DNA of 64,000 nucleotides from Clostridium guangxiense (GCF_021043395.1 NZ_JAJNKE010000008.1:43909-107908), one strand, 5' to 3'; shown: positions 46,893 through 56,605, numbered from the stretch's first letter. Notes: generated from the sequence alone by a model not told the origin. A program made the numbers and translations.

Positions 46893-49187
46893 GTGGCAAT
46901 AGAAAAAAGTGAATTTGAATCAGAAAGCAAAAAATTGGATGAAGCTGAAAATTGGATTGATAACCAAATTGAAATAGCAAAAGAAAATGATAAAGAGCTT
47001 GAGGATAAAATTGCGGATTTAAAAAAACAATCAAAAGGTAGATACAATGAAGAACTTGAAATATCTGAAAAACTTTATGATATAACTCATAAAAATTTAG
47101 GAAAATATTTAGACGCAAAGCCAATTCCGTATTTTGCAAGAATAGATTTTAGAGAAAAAAGAAGCGTTAATATAGAAAGTTATTATATAGGAAAATTTGG
47201 ACTTGGTGATAACACAAATGGTGAGGAAAAGGTTATAGATTGGAGAGCACCTATAGCTGATATTTATTACAGTGGAACTCAGGGAGAAGTTACTTATAAA
47301 ATTCCAAATGGATATGTTGACGGCGAATTGTATCTTAAAAGAAAGTTTATTATAAAAGATTCAAAACTTAAAGATGCTTTTGATGAAGGTATAAATGAGA
47401 TAATTTTAAAGTCAGCAGAAAATGAAGAAAATGCTTTAACCGATGAGTTCTTAAGAATAAATCTTGAGGAAAATATAAGTGGAAAGCTAAAGGATATAGT
47501 TGCTACTATTCAAAAAGAACAAAATGATATTATAAGAAGTGATAGAAATATTGCTCTTGTGGTTCAAGGATCTGCGGGATCAGGAAAGACTACAATAGCA
47601 CTTCATAGGCTTGCATATCTTCTTTATAAGTACAGCAAGAGTATTTCTGGAAAAGATGTTCTTGTAGTTGCGCCAAACAGACTTTTTCTTGATTATATTT
47701 CAGATGTGCTTCCGGGACTTGGGGCTAATAAGGTAAAACAGGTTACCTTTGAAGACATGGCATTAAAGCTTCTTAACTTAAAAGGAAAAGTGTATACAAA
47801 AGATAAAAAGCTCGCAGATGTTCTTGAAGAAAGTGATGATAAGAGAAGAAAATATATAATAACTTCAAGTAATTTAAAGGGTTCTGTATTGTTTAAGGAA
47901 ATAATAGATGAATATTTGAAGTATATTGAGAAGAAAGATTCTGAAATAGAAGATATAAAGGTTGAAAATTATGTACTATTTAATAAAAAAGAAATTAAAA
48001 GGCTCTTTGTAGGTGATATGGCACACCTTCCTATAGACAAGAGAAAGGATGAAATAAAAAGGTACTTTGAGCTTAAGATAAACGATAAGATAATTAATAT
48101 ATGTGAAAAAATATCTTTTAATTATGAGTATAATATTGCTAGAATTAAAAAAACTATGGAGGATGGAATCGAGAGAAGAAAAAAGCTAATACAGCTTTAT
48201 GATGAAAGAGACCTTAGAAAGAAAAACATAACTCATCTTTCGAGAAAAAGCATGGATCAGTACTTTGAAAACTGGAAGCACACAGATACGGAAAAACTTT
48301 TCGGAGAGTTTTTTAATAGTCAAGAAGTAATAAAGGAAGGTGTAGGAGATAAAATACCTTCAAAGCTTTTACAATATATGATTGATGAATTTAATTCAAA
48401 TACTGAAAATGGCATAATTGATGCAGATGATCTCGCCATTATGCTTTATATAAAATTTAGTATAGAGCAGATAAATGATAAAAATATATATAAGCACATA
48501 GTTATTGATGAAGCTCAGGACTACAGTATTTTTCAATTTTCAGCACTTAGAAAATTAAGCTTAAATGATTCATTTACAATAGTAGGTGATTTAGGACAGG
48601 GAATATATTTTTATAAGGGAATAGATAACTGGAAGGATTTAAATAGTCACATATTTAAGGAAAACTTTAAATATACAGCGCTAACCCAAAGCTATCGTTC
48701 TACCGTTGAAATCATAAATTTTGCAAATGAAGTTTTAAAGAAACAGAGTAATGGGTTAAAACCTGCAAAGCCAGTTTTAAGACACGGAAAAGCTCCCGAA
48801 GTTGTTGAATTTAAATGTAATAAGGAATTTTGTGAAAAAGTTGACGATATAGTAGATTACATTGAAAAGGCTGGTAAAAAGACAATAGCAGTTGTTGGAA
48901 AAAATCATGCAGAGTGTAAAAAAATAAAGGACTATTTAAGAAGATACGGAAAATATGATTGGAAACTTATTCGTGACAATGAAAAAAATTATGATTTGAC
49001 TAGAGTAGTAATACCATCATATATGACGAAAGGGTTGGAATTTGACTGTATTATAGTTTATAATTGTAGTGATAGTGATTATACTGATAGTGAACTAGAT
49101 AAAAAAATATTATATGTGGTTCTCACTAGGGCACTTCATTTTGAGTATGTATTTTACAATGGAAAAAAGTCTAAATTGATAAAATAA
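46893..49187 (+). CDS. helD: HelD-type RNA polymerase-associated ATPase
   Basis: UvrD-like superfamily 1 ATPase of 764 residues. The N-terminal antiparallel coiled coil (about 5-75, ESKKLDEAENWIDNQ...) is the arm that enters the RNA polymerase secondary channel in HelD. VIDWRAPIADIYYSG follows, then Walker A GSAGSGKTTIALHRLAYLLY, Walker B VIDEAQDYS, GDLGQGIYFYKG, QSYRST and VLTRALH. HelD removes stalled or resting polymerase from DNA. Start GTG 46893 (8 nt after AAAAGGAG); the upstream GTG 46884 overlaps that site. Single gene, divergent from niaX. Confidence 0.92.
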   Translation: MAIEKSEFESESKKLDEAENWIDNQIEIAKENDKELEDKIADLKKQSKGRYNEELEISEKLYDITHKNLGKYLDAKPIPYFARIDFREKRSVNIESYYIGKFGLGDNTNGEEKVIDWRAPIADIYYSGTQGEVTYKIPNGYVDGELYLKRKFIIKDSKLKDAFDEGINEIILKSAENEENALTDEFLRINLEENISGKLKDIVATIQKEQNDIIRSDRNIALVVQGSAGSGKTTIALHRLAYLLYKYSKSISGKDVLVVAPNRLFLDYISDVLPGLGANKVKQVTFEDMALKLLNLKGKVYTKDKKLADVLEESDDKRRKYIITSSNLKGSVLFKEIIDEYLKYIEKKDSEIEDIKVENYVLFNKKEIKRLFVGDMAHLPIDKRKDEIKRYFELKINDKIINICEKISFNYEYNIARIKKTMEDGIERRKKLIQLYDERDLRKKNITHLSRKSMDQYFENWKHTDTEKLFGEFFNSQEVIKEGVGDKIPSKLLQYMIDEFNSNTENGIIDADDLAIMLYIKFSIEQINDKNIYKHIVIDEAQDYSIFQFSALRKLSLNDSFTIVGDLGQGIYFYKGIDNWKDLNSHIFKENFKYTALTQSYRSTVEIINFANEVLKKQSNGLKPAKPVLRHGKAPEVVEFKCNKEFCEKVDDIVDYIEKAGKKTIAVVGKNHAECKKIKDYLRRYGKYDWKLIRDNEKNYDLTRVVIPSYMTKGLEFDCIIVYNCSDSDYTDSELDKKILYVVLTRALHFEYVFYNGKKSKLIK

Positions 49188-49199
49188 TAATTATTAATG

Positions 49200-49212
49200 G
49201 ATAATGATTATC
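49200..49212. promoter_or_regulatory. Fur/PerR-like box upstream of the flavodiiron gene
   Basis: GATAATGATTATC is a perfect 6-1-6 palindrome, matching the core of the classical Fur-family 7-1-7 box. It sits 8 nt upstream of the -35 of the flavodiiron promoter and just after the helD stop. Confidence 0.65.
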
Positions 49213-49220
49213 TATAACTA

Positions 49221-49248
49221 TTGATTTTTTGCTTTAGTATGTTATAAT
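49221..49248 (+). promoter_or_regulatory. Probable promoter of the flavodiiron gene
   Basis: -35 TTGATT (49221-49226), 16-nt spacer, -10 TATAAT (49243-49248), 37 nt before the ATG. Confidence 0.65.
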
Positions 49249-49285
49249 ATTAACATAAGATAGAAATTGGTTTGGAGGTAATAAT

Positions 49286-50464
49286 ATGGGAGTAGAAAAA
49301 ATTAAAGATGATGTTTACTTTGTTGGTGTAAAAGATGAAAAGCTAAGGGTTTTTGATATAATAATGGAAACGAAAAAAGGCTCAACATATAATTCTTACC
49401 TTATTGATGATGAAAAAGTTGCAGTAATTGATAGTGTAAAAGATGGATTTTATGATGAATTTTCAAGGAATATAAAAAGCGTAATTGGAGATAGGAAAGT
49501 TGATTATATTATAGTTCAACATACAGAACTTGACCACAGCGGTTCTATTTTTAGACTTATCAAAGATTATCCAGAAGCTAAAATTGTGGCTTCAAAGGCA
49601 GCAATAACATATTTAAAAGAAATAGTTAATGGAGATTTTGAGAGCATTGATGCAGTAGGACTTAAAGAACTTAATTTAGGTAGGAATACGCTTAAATTTA
49701 TTTCTGCACCTAACTTGCATTGGCCAGATACTATGTTTACTTACTTGGAAAATAAAAAGATACTTTTTACATGCGATGTAATGGGATGCCATTATTGTCC
49801 TAAAGGTTCTGTAATGGATAAGGATAGGGAAGGCTATCTTCCAGAAATGAAATATTATTTTGATGTAATAATGGGACCTTTTAAGAAGTTCGTCATTATG
49901 GGACTAGATAAAATCAAAAATCTTGATATAGATGTTGCAGCTCCTAGTCATGGTCCTATACATGTAGACGATGTAGAAAAAAGTGTACAGCTCTATAGAG
50001 AATGGGCACAACCAGAAGCCTCTAAAGAAAAGAATGTTCAAGTGCTTTATATAACAGCTTATGGTAACACAGGTAAAATGGCAAATTACTTAGCTGAAGA
50101 GATAAATAAAAAGGGCGTAAAGGCTGAGGCACATGAAATAACAAAGATGAAACTGGATGAAGTTGTAAATGCAATTTCAAATGCTGATGGTGTTTTAATA
50201 GGTTCTCCTACAATAAATCAAGATGCAGTAAAACCTGTTTGGGATGTTCTTTCACTTATTTGCCCTATAACAAATAGGGGTAAAGCAGCAGCAGCATTTG
50301 GCTCATATGGCTGGAGTGGTGAAGGTGTTCCTATGATGATGGATAGACTTAAATCATTAAAGTTCAAAACAACTGATGAGGGATTAAGATTTAAATTTGT
50401 CCCAGGAGAAAAAAATTATAAAGAAGCAGATGAATTTGTAGATAAATATGTAAGTTTACTATAA
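49286..50464 (+). CDS. fprA: Flavodiiron protein (oxygen/NO reductase)
   Basis: 392 residues, two domains. The MBL-like diiron domain (about 1-250) has ligands in QHTELDHSG (HxExDH), [19 protein letters not shown] and APSHGPIH. The flavodoxin domain (about 253-392) has an FMN loop at [12 protein letters not shown] and SYGWSGEG. It reduces O2 to water or NO to N2O in anaerobes, fed by rubredoxin-type donors. GGAGG 9 nt upstream. The Fur/PerR-like box in front suggests de-repression by oxygen or peroxide. Terminator follows. Confidence 0.95.
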   Translation: MGVEKIKDDVYFVGVKDEKLRVFDIIMETKKGSTYNSYLIDDEKVAVIDSVKDGFYDEFSRNIKSVIGDRKVDYIIVQHTELDHSGSIFRLIKDYPEAKIVASKAAITYLKEIVNGDFESIDAVGLKELNLGRNTLKFISAPNLHWPDTMFTYLENKKILFTCDVMGCHYCPKGSVMDKDREGYLPEMKYYFDVIMGPFKKFVIMGLDKIKNLDIDVAAPSHGPIHVDDVEKSVQLYREWAQPEASKEKNVQVLYITAYGNTGKMANYLAEEINKKGVKAEAHEITKMKLDEVVNAISNADGVLIGSPTINQDAVKPVWDVLSLICPITNRGKAAAAFGSYGWSGEGVPMMMDRLKSLKFKTTDEGLRFKFVPGEKNYKEADEFVDKYVSLL

Positions 50465-50476
50465 TATGACATATGC

Positions 50477-50511
50477 AGCTCTGATAACCGTTAAGGTTCA
50501 GAGCTTTTTTA
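50477..50511 (+). terminator. Terminator after fprA
   Basis: AGCTCTGA (50477-50484) pairs with TCAGAGCT (50498-50505), followed by TTTTT. Confidence 0.85.
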
Positions 50512-50536
50512 GTTGTTAGGAGAGGAATTTTGTAAG

Positions 50537-51106
50537 ATGAATTATATTGGAGATAAGCAGTACTGGGATGATAAATTTTTAAGTCGAGGTGATAAAATTT
50601 TGAGTCCTGAAGGATCATTAGTAGAAAATATTAAATATTTAAAAAATGGATCAGTTCTTGATGTGGCTTGTGGTGATGGAAGAAATTCAATATTTCTTCT
50701 TGAAAAGGGTTTTGAAGTAACAGGAATTGATTTTAGCATTAAAGCACTTGAAAAGCTTGAACATTTTGCAGCAAGAAGGAACTTAAAGATTTATACAAAA
50801 CAAGTTGATTTGACTGCCGAGGATGCTTTTAAAGCTTTACAAGTATTTGACAATATTGTAATCAATCATTACAGATTAAGCTTGGATAACATTAAAGAGC
50901 TAGAAAATCATATATCTGAAGGTGGAATTTTATTTGTATGTGGTTTTGGACATAAGCACAAGGTTGATTCTAAAATTAAAGAGGAAGATTTAATAAAGCC
51001 AGAGGATTTTGAAAGTTTGCATAGTTCATTTGAACTAGTAAGATACATTGAAAATGAAGATGAGAGGGGATTTTTTGTAACATATATTTTTAAAAAGACA
51101 GTATAG
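50537..51106 (+). CDS. Class I SAM-dependent methyltransferase (TehB-like)
   Basis: 189 residues from ATG 50537; the upstream TTG start at 50513 overlaps the AGGAGAGG site. The opening GDKQYWDDKFLSRGDKILSPEG and motif I VLDVACGDGRNSIFLLEKGFEVTGID are typical of the TehB/tellurite-resistance and thiopurine methyltransferase-like group. The motif IV region reads FDNIVINHY. Substrate unknown. Its leader starts right after the fprA terminator. Confidence 0.82.
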   Translation: MNYIGDKQYWDDKFLSRGDKILSPEGSLVENIKYLKNGSVLDVACGDGRNSIFLLEKGFEVTGIDFSIKALEKLEHFAARRNLKIYTKQVDLTAEDAFKALQVFDNIVINHYRLSLDNIKELENHISEGGILFVCGFGHKHKVDSKIKEEDLIKPEDFESLHSSFELVRYIENEDERGFFVTYIFKKTV

Positions 51107-51229
51107 AATTTTATTCTGTACTTTTTTATTATTGGTAAAAATAAGATATTTATACTAATACAGTAGTATAATAAATGTTATAAATTATATAATGTAGAAC
51201 ATAATGATTTAAGAAAAGAGGTATCAATA

Positions 51230-51955
51230 ATGGATAAGTTAGCAGTAATATCCGATATCCACGGAAACATACCAGCTTTAAAAGCTGTTTTATCAGACAT
51301 TAAAGATAGAGGTATAACAAGAATAATATGTTTAGGTGATATAGCAGGAAAAGGACCAGATTCAGATATAGCAGTAGATATGATAAAGGAAAACTGTGAA
51401 ATTGTTGTTAAGGGAAACTGGGATTATTTTATGACAGAATGCGATGATAACAAGGCTATACTGTGGCATCGAAAAAAATTAGGACAAGAAAGATTGGATT
51501 ATTTAAAAGATCTTCCAATGTATGTAGAATTTTTTATGAGCGGCAGGCTTGTTAGATTATGTCATGCAGCGCCAGATGATGTGTTTCACCGTGTTCAATC
51601 TTCAGCAAACTATGATGAAAAAGAAACACTTTTTAAAGATCCTAGAGGAGGAAACATGGAAGCTAATGTGGTTGGTTATGGCGATATTCATGGGGCATAC
51701 ATAGATAACTTTAATGGAAAAACACTGTTTAATACAGGGAGCGTAGGCAATCCATTAGAAATAACTCAATCCTCCTATGCGATTATTGAAGGTAAGTATG
51801 GGAATAAAGAAAATTCAGCACTTTCTATAACTTTAGTGAGAGTTCCATATGATATTGAAAAAGCAGTTAATATAGCAGCTCAAAGTAATATGCCAGATTT
51901 ACAAGCATATGTAAGGGAATTGAGAACAGCTGAGTATAGAGGTAAAATTTATTAA
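51230..51955 (+). CDS. Calcineurin-like metallophosphoesterase
   Basis: 241 residues of the YfcE/diadenosine-tetraphosphatase-like group. Di-metal motifs in order: VISDIHGNIPAL (DxH), LGDIAGKGPD (GD), KGNWDYF (GNxD), LCHAAPDD (H), YGDIHGAY (GxxH position). Cytosolic; likely a phosphodiesterase or protein/nucleotide phosphatase, substrate unknown. AGAGG upstream of ATG. Confidence 0.88.
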   Translation: MDKLAVISDIHGNIPALKAVLSDIKDRGITRIICLGDIAGKGPDSDIAVDMIKENCEIVVKGNWDYFMTECDDNKAILWHRKKLGQERLDYLKDLPMYVEFFMSGRLVRLCHAAPDDVFHRVQSSANYDEKETLFKDPRGGNMEANVVGYGDIHGAYIDNFNGKTLFNTGSVGNPLEITQSSYAIIEGKYGNKENSALSITLVRVPYDIEKAVNIAAQSNMPDLQAYVRELRTAEYRGKIY

Positions 51956-51971
51956 AGTAAGGTGTAAATAT

Positions 51972-52226
51972 GTCAGATTTAAAATTATCAGAAATTATGT
52001 CTATGCAAGAGGAATTGTAAGAAAAATACAAAGGAAAGTGGACTGCTCTTTCTGTAAAAAATGGTTAAAGCTCTTTACTTTGGATGATTGAAGAAATGGG
52101 AGAAGCGATATCAATCATAAAAAAACGTGGAGAAAATGATATAATGAAAGATGATACGGTGAGGGCAGCATTTGGAGAATAAATAAACCTATTAGGAATT
52201 TAAATGATGTTGAGAGTACGGTAGCA
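51972..52226 (+). pseudogene. Decayed MazG-like nucleotide pyrophosphohydrolase gene
   Basis: Reading from ATG 51972 gives MSDLKLSEIMSMQEEL, stop, EKYKGKWTALSVKNG, stop, SSLLWMIEEMGEAISIIKKR..., RAAFGE, stop, INLLGI. The WMIEEMGEAISIIKK part matches the EExxE helix of MazG-type NTP pyrophosphohydrolases, and the pieces stay in one frame across in-frame stops at Trp/Arg-like positions. It is therefore a recent-looking pseudogene. Downstream to 52350 only a short shifted remnant (NDVESTVAEDLRF) and A/T-rich DNA are visible. No intact gene lies in 51956-52359. Confidence 0.65.
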
Positions 52227-52359
52227 GAGGATTTAAGATTCTCTGCATTGTTTTGTATTAAAATTGTTGCCTGTATTTAGTTATGATGATAAAATTAACA
52301 GTGTAAATATATTAAACGTTGTTTAATGAGATAAAAGCTAAGTATAGGAGATGGCATTT

Positions 52360-53232
52360 GTGAAATTGAAAAAATACTTAAAGGTTTTACTAGCAATAAT
52401 AATTATTTTATCAGCTATTTCATCATTTATAGGCATATTTTCTCAGGGAGGGATTGGGCAGCATAGTATAATTTCTATTTATGGAGAAAAGGTCACAATC
52501 TATGGAAGAGGTATATATAAAAATGATTCTATTTCAGCTGTAGCCCAAGGAAAAGCACAGGATTTAGTAACCGTCCTAGTGGGAATTCCAATGCTTGTAA
52601 TTTCTATGTTTGTTCTTAGAAGAAAAGGTTTAAGGGGAAAACTACTGCTTACAGGAACCTTAGGATATTTTCTTTATACGTATATGTCATATACTTTCCT
52701 TTGGAACTTTAATTATCTTTTTTTAGTTTATGTCATAATAATGTCTTGTAGCTTGTTTGCTTTTATAATGTCAATTATGGAGATTGATATAGGGAATATT
52801 AAGAATAATTTTAATGATAAGTTGCCAACAAAACTAATAGGAGGTTTTGAAATATTTATAGGTGCAGCAATAGGAATGATGTGGCTTGGCAAGATAGCCC
52901 AAGCGTTGAAGATGGGGGCAGCACCATCAGGTCTAGACCATTATACTACGTTAGTTATTCAGGGAATGGATTTAGGATTTGTTGTTCCATTTGCTATTTT
53001 ATCTGGTATTCTTCTTATTAAGAAAAACAATTATGGTTATTTAATATCATCTATAATGATTGTTAAAGGATTTTCAATGCTTACAACAATTACAGTTATG
53101 ATGATCAATATGATGCTTTCTGGGGTTGCGGTAAGCTTAATACAAATAGGTATTTTTTTAATAGCAAATTTAGGGTGCATATATTTATTTGTAACATTAA
53201 TGAAAAATATTATTGATAATAAAAGCAATTAA
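52360..53232 (+). CDS. Polytopic membrane protein of unknown function
   Basis: 290 residues with about eight hydrophobic helices and one extracellular-type loop (GEKVTIYGRGIYKND). Not recognised as a named transporter family. The ATG at 52351 directly follows GGAG; GTG 52360 has 9-nt spacing and is preferred. Followed after 34 nt by the TIM-barrel gene, so probably co-transcribed. Confidence 0.65.
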   Translation: MKLKKYLKVLLAIIIILSAISSFIGIFSQGGIGQHSIISIYGEKVTIYGRGIYKNDSISAVAQGKAQDLVTVLVGIPMLVISMFVLRRKGLRGKLLLTGTLGYFLYTYMSYTFLWNFNYLFLVYVIIMSCSLFAFIMSIMEIDIGNIKNNFNDKLPTKLIGGFEIFIGAAIGMMWLGKIAQALKMGAAPSGLDHYTTLVIQGMDLGFVVPFAILSGILLIKKNNYGYLISSIMIVKGFSMLTTITVMMINMMLSGVAVSLIQIGIFLIANLGCIYLFVTLMKNIIDNKSN

Positions 53233-53266
53233 CTTTTAATGTTAAAGTTTTAAGGAGACTTTTATA

Positions 53267-54064
53267 GTGAAAAATAATATAGTTTTTGGTATGCCAACAT
53301 TAATTGAATGTAAGGATATTGTGGATACAGTTAAGCTATGCAAAAAGTTAAATTTGTCTTTCGTGGAGATCAATATGAATCTTCCACAATATCAAATCGA
53401 TTTTATAAACAAAGATTTACTAAAGGAATTAAAGGAAGAGGAACAAATATTTTTTACTCTACATTTAGATGAGAATATTAATATTTGTGATTTTAACAGC
53501 AAAGTTGCTAAGGCTTATGTTAATACGGTAGTTGAGTCAATAAAGCTTGCAAAAGAATTAGAAATACCAGTTTTAAATATGCATATGGCAGAAGGAGTTC
53601 ATTTTACACTGCCAGATAAAAAAGTATATTTGTTTGATGAATATAAAGAAAGATATTTGGCTGCTTTAAAGAAATTTAGAGATATTTGTACTAAGGAAGT
53701 TGGATATAGTAACATTAAAATTTGCATTGAAAATACAGATGGATATAAAGGCTTTATGGTTGATGGAATAGAATTGATACTTGAAAGTGATGTGTTTGCA
53801 TTAACATGGGATATTGGGCATGAACATGCATCTAAGTATAAAGATATGAAATTTATACTTAAGAACAGCAATAGATTAATACATATGCATATTCATGATG
53901 CAAAAGGAGAAAAAAATCATTTAGTTTTGGGTACTGGGGAAATAAATTTACCAGAGAGACTTAAAGTTGCTAAAGATAATGGGTGTAGATGCGTTATTGA
54001 AACAAAAACTATAGATGCGCTTAAAAAGTCAGTAGAATATTTAAAAACACATGAATTAATATAG
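53267..54064 (+). CDS. Sugar phosphate isomerase/epimerase-like TIM-barrel protein
   Basis: 265 residues of the xylose-isomerase/AP-endonuclease-2 fold. Ligand-type positions: FFTLHLDENINICDF, LNMHMAEG, ICIENTDGYKG, TWDIGHEHAS, LIHMHIHDAKGEKNHL and CVIETK. Such proteins isomerise sugars or cut AP sites; metal ligands favour an active enzyme, substrate unknown. GTG start, AAGGAG upstream. Confidence 0.8.
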   Translation: MKNNIVFGMPTLIECKDIVDTVKLCKKLNLSFVEINMNLPQYQIDFINKDLLKELKEEEQIFFTLHLDENINICDFNSKVAKAYVNTVVESIKLAKELEIPVLNMHMAEGVHFTLPDKKVYLFDEYKERYLAALKKFRDICTKEVGYSNIKICIENTDGYKGFMVDGIELILESDVFALTWDIGHEHASKYKDMKFILKNSNRLIHMHIHDAKGEKNHLVLGTGEINLPERLKVAKDNGCRCVIETKTIDALKKSVEYLKTHELI

Positions 54065-54117
54065 TAAATTACAATGTTTGGATAGCGTATTATAGAAATT
54101 TAATTGATTACATAGAT

Positions 54118-54403
54118 TTGCACCTAAAATTCCGTAGGTACGGAGGAATTTTTCCATTGTATTACCGTGGGAGCGAAGTAACAATGCTGAAGGAACAGTT
54201 TAAAAAAATCCTAATAAATCTTAACTTAAAAATCATAAAATACTTAGATATTTCAATCTGTTTGAGCATTTTTTCAGCGAGTAAACATGCACGAGGTTTG
54301 GGCTTTGCCAATTATCCTTCTATACCTCAAGCAAGCACTCGCTTAGAATCACCACTTTAGATTTATAGAATTTTTTTAATGCGACGAAGCATTGTTACTT
54401 CGC
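54118..54403. repeat. Foldback intergenic element, 16-bp perfect arms
   Basis: GCGAAGTAACAATGCT (54173-54188) and AGCATTGTTACTTCGC (54388-54403) are perfect complements. The arms continue: AGTTTAAAAAAATCC and AATAAATCT against AGATTTATAGAATTTTTTT. A hairpin CCGTA/TACGG lies just outside (54132-54143). The gene-free stretch 54065-54411 is mostly this element; an 80-codon frame inside it is not a gene. Confidence 0.75.
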
Positions 54404-54411
54404 CTTTTTTA

Positions 54412-55689
54412 TTATTGAGGAAGATTGTACAGCATTTTAGCTAAATTAATATATTTATTTTCTAAGTAAGCTTTATCTAAATTATTTCTAAAGGCAACTA
54501 CTGAAATGTGATCTATGTTATTTATTTTCCCAAGGTAATTCCAAACTCCTCTTTGAGGGGTACCATTGTAATCAATTACTTTATCTGTTGAACCAACTTT
54601 AGGACTTATTGCGGATGTTACGCTTACTATTCCATCATTGGCCCACCATGAAGAATCAATTGCAACCTCTCCAGTTTTATTATTTGTAAATGATCCCATA
54701 AAGTAAGAACTTTGTAAAAGAAGAGGATTCATATTTATATTTGGGATTTGATACCCTGTTAATAAATTTTTATGAGTATCCTGGCAGCTTATTGAAAAGT
54801 AATAAACATCGCTTTGAGCTTTTACCCACGTATTTAATTCTTTAGCACCTTCGGGTTTCAAATCCCATATGCTTAAATCTTTGGTGTTTTTCCATATATT
54901 GCTTGAAAATACTCTACTATAATAAGCCTCATAAGATTCATTAGCTTGCTTTTTAAGTCCCCATTGATCTAGTTTTAAATCCAAGCAAGGGTTGTCCGAA
55001 TTAGTTATGCCACCTTGTGCTGCCATAGCTGCAAAAAAATCATGAAATGCAGGCTCTAGAGTATAATTTTTATATGCTTCTTGACTGCCGTCATGTGGAG
55101 TTGCAATTGTTGTGATACTGCTTACCCAGTGTTTTCCTCCTGTAAAAAGCGGACTTATACTTTCTTTAGGAGTTATAGCTATTTCATCCTTATCACCATT
55201 CTCTAGTAATTGAGTTAATACCCTTATAGTTTGTCCACCCATACTGTGACCGATTAAATGCACTTTTTCAATTTGATTTGACTTAGAAAGTGTGCCCCAG
55301 TTAGGATATACACCTGGAAAAGTTCTTCCGTATCTCGCATGACCGTATTTGTTCGAATGAGCTTCTCCATAATCTACTGTGCCACCTTTTAAATAGGCAT
55401 ACAGTTCACAGGCTCTATCCCAATTGCTAGATACAGAACCTATAGTTGGAGTATACACAGTATATCCCTTGCTTTGTAAGATGCTTTTCAAGCTTTCAAA
55501 ACCACCCCAATAATTTTCTCCAAAAAGTTCATCGTTTCCCCAACCAAAGAGGCCATGAACCATTACTATAGGATAGTTACTGCCAGAATTACTATCAACT
55601 GCTTTTGCTAAACAATTGTTTGGTATATATAAAAATATGCTTGTAATAAAGAGTAATGCAATTAAAAATTTTTTAATACTTTTTTTCAT
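54412..55689 (-). CDS. Secreted triacylglycerol lipase (alpha/beta hydrolase)
   Basis: 425 residues with a clear signal peptide (about 1-28, ending NCLAKA). Oxyanion region YPIVMVHGLFGWG; nucleophile elbow LIGHSMGGQ (GxSxG); SSITTIATPHDGS; late acidic/His region with WWANDGIVS and NIDHISVV. It resembles the staphylococcal/Geobacillus-type (family I.5/I.6) lipases, which carry a zinc-binding insertion. It releases fatty acids outside the cell. The stop lies 8 nt from the foldback repeat. GGAG upstream of ATG. Confidence 0.9.
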   Translation of the reverse strand: MKKSIKKFLIALLFITSIFLYIPNNCLAKAVDSNSGSNYPIVMVHGLFGWGNDELFGENYWGGFESLKSILQSKGYTVYTPTIGSVSSNWDRACELYAYLKGGTVDYGEAHSNKYGHARYGRTFPGVYPNWGTLSKSNQIEKVHLIGHSMGGQTIRVLTQLLENGDKDEIAITPKESISPLFTGGKHWVSSITTIATPHDGSQEAYKNYTLEPAFHDFFAAMAAQGGITNSDNPCLDLKLDQWGLKKQANESYEAYYSRVFSSNIWKNTKDLSIWDLKPEGAKELNTWVKAQSDVYYFSISCQDTHKNLLTGYQIPNINMNPLLLQSSYFMGSFTNNKTGEVAIDSSWWANDGIVSVTSAISPKVGSTDKVIDYNGTPQRGVWNYLGKINNIDHISVVAFRNNLDKAYLENKYINLAKMLYNLPQ

Positions 55690-55901
55690 TTTATCATCTC
55701 CTTAAATAAGTGTATTATAGCATTATTTTTATTTAATGTATATAAATGTAAAATAATAATTGCATATTTTAATATATAGCAACTGTGCTCAAAGGAATGT
55801 GTGAGTGTTTGTAGAATATAATAAATGTCTATAAAAAATAAATTAATTAATATTAATTGTATATATCTATATGTCACAATTAAGGATAAAGGAGAGATGC
55901 T

Positions 55902-56471
55902 ATGATATATTCAGATATAACCAAGCAATTAATAGCTGAATCTTTAAAAAAGCAAATGAAAAAAGTACCGTTTAACAAAATTTCAATACAAAATATTGTG
56001 GATGGATGTGGATTAACGAGGCAAGCATTTTACTATCATTTTAAGGATGCGTATGAATTATTGGGGTGGATATACAGCAATGAAGCGGTTGAATACGGAA
56101 AAAAAGAAATAAACTATAATACTTGGAAAAGAGCATATCTTGAGGTATTTAGATATATAGAAAAAAACAAGGAATTTTGTATGAACACACTGCATTCAAT
56201 TGGACGAGATCATCTTGAGAGATTTCTTTTTTCAAATACGGCAATCTATTTGAAAAATATAGTTGATGAAATAGCTGTAGATATGCGGGTTAGCGAAATG
56301 AATAAAAAATTTATTGTAGATTTTTATACACCTGCGTTTATTGCCATTGTAATTAAATGGATGGAAGAGGGGATGAAGGAAAATCCTATTGATATTGTTG
56401 AAAATACAGCAGATTTAATGGACGGCAATGTAAAAAAAGCCTTAGAAAAATATGGAGAGAGAAAATTATAA
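55902..56471 (+). CDS. TetR-family regulator (DhaS-like)
   Basis: 189 residues. N-terminal HTH (about 8-55): LTRQAFYYHFKDAYELLGWIY carries the recognition helix. The C-terminal half fits the TetR_C_8 type found in DhaS-like proteins, ending KWMEEGMKENP. AAGGAGAG upstream of ATG. Between the lipase (divergent) and oleate hydratase (downstream, own dyad), it may regulate either or both. Terminator follows at once. Confidence 0.85.
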   Translation: MIYSDITKQLIAESLKKQMKKVPFNKISIQNIVDGCGLTRQAFYYHFKDAYELLGWIYSNEAVEYGKKEINYNTWKRAYLEVFRYIEKNKEFCMNTLHSIGRDHLERFLFSNTAIYLKNIVDEIAVDMRVSEMNKKFIVDFYTPAFIAIVIKWMEEGMKENPIDIVENTADLMDGNVKKALEKYGERKL

Positions 56472-56483
56472 TTTGTACAATTA

Positions 56484-56520
56484 ACACCTTTTGTAAAGTT
56501 TTTTTACAAAAGGTGTTTTA
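56484..56520 (+). terminator. Terminator after the TetR gene
   Basis: ACACCTTTTGTAAA (56484-56497) pairs with TTTACAAAAGGTGT (56503-56516), then TTTTA. Confidence 0.88.
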
Positions 56521-56542
56521 TGTAAATTGAAAGGTATATACA

Positions 56543-56592
56543 TTCTAAACTATATTAATATTAGCAAAACAAAATATTAATATAGTTTAGAA
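56543..56592. promoter_or_regulatory. 20-bp perfect dyad overlapping the oleate hydratase ribosome binding site
   Basis: The left arm, beginning TTCTAAACTATA (56543-56562), is the exact complement of the right arm ending TATAGTTTAGAA (56573-56592), with a 10-nt loop. The right arm runs into the AAAGGA Shine-Dalgarno of oleate hydratase. It could be a TetR-type operator, an RNA hairpin that hides the ribosome site, or both. Confidence 0.65.
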
Positions 56593-56605
56593 AGGAAGTA
56601 TTTGT

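Noticed and set aside
54118..54360. 80-codon open frame
   Set aside because: Lies within the foldback repeat, has no ribosome binding site, and its sequence follows the repeat arms rather than protein coding.
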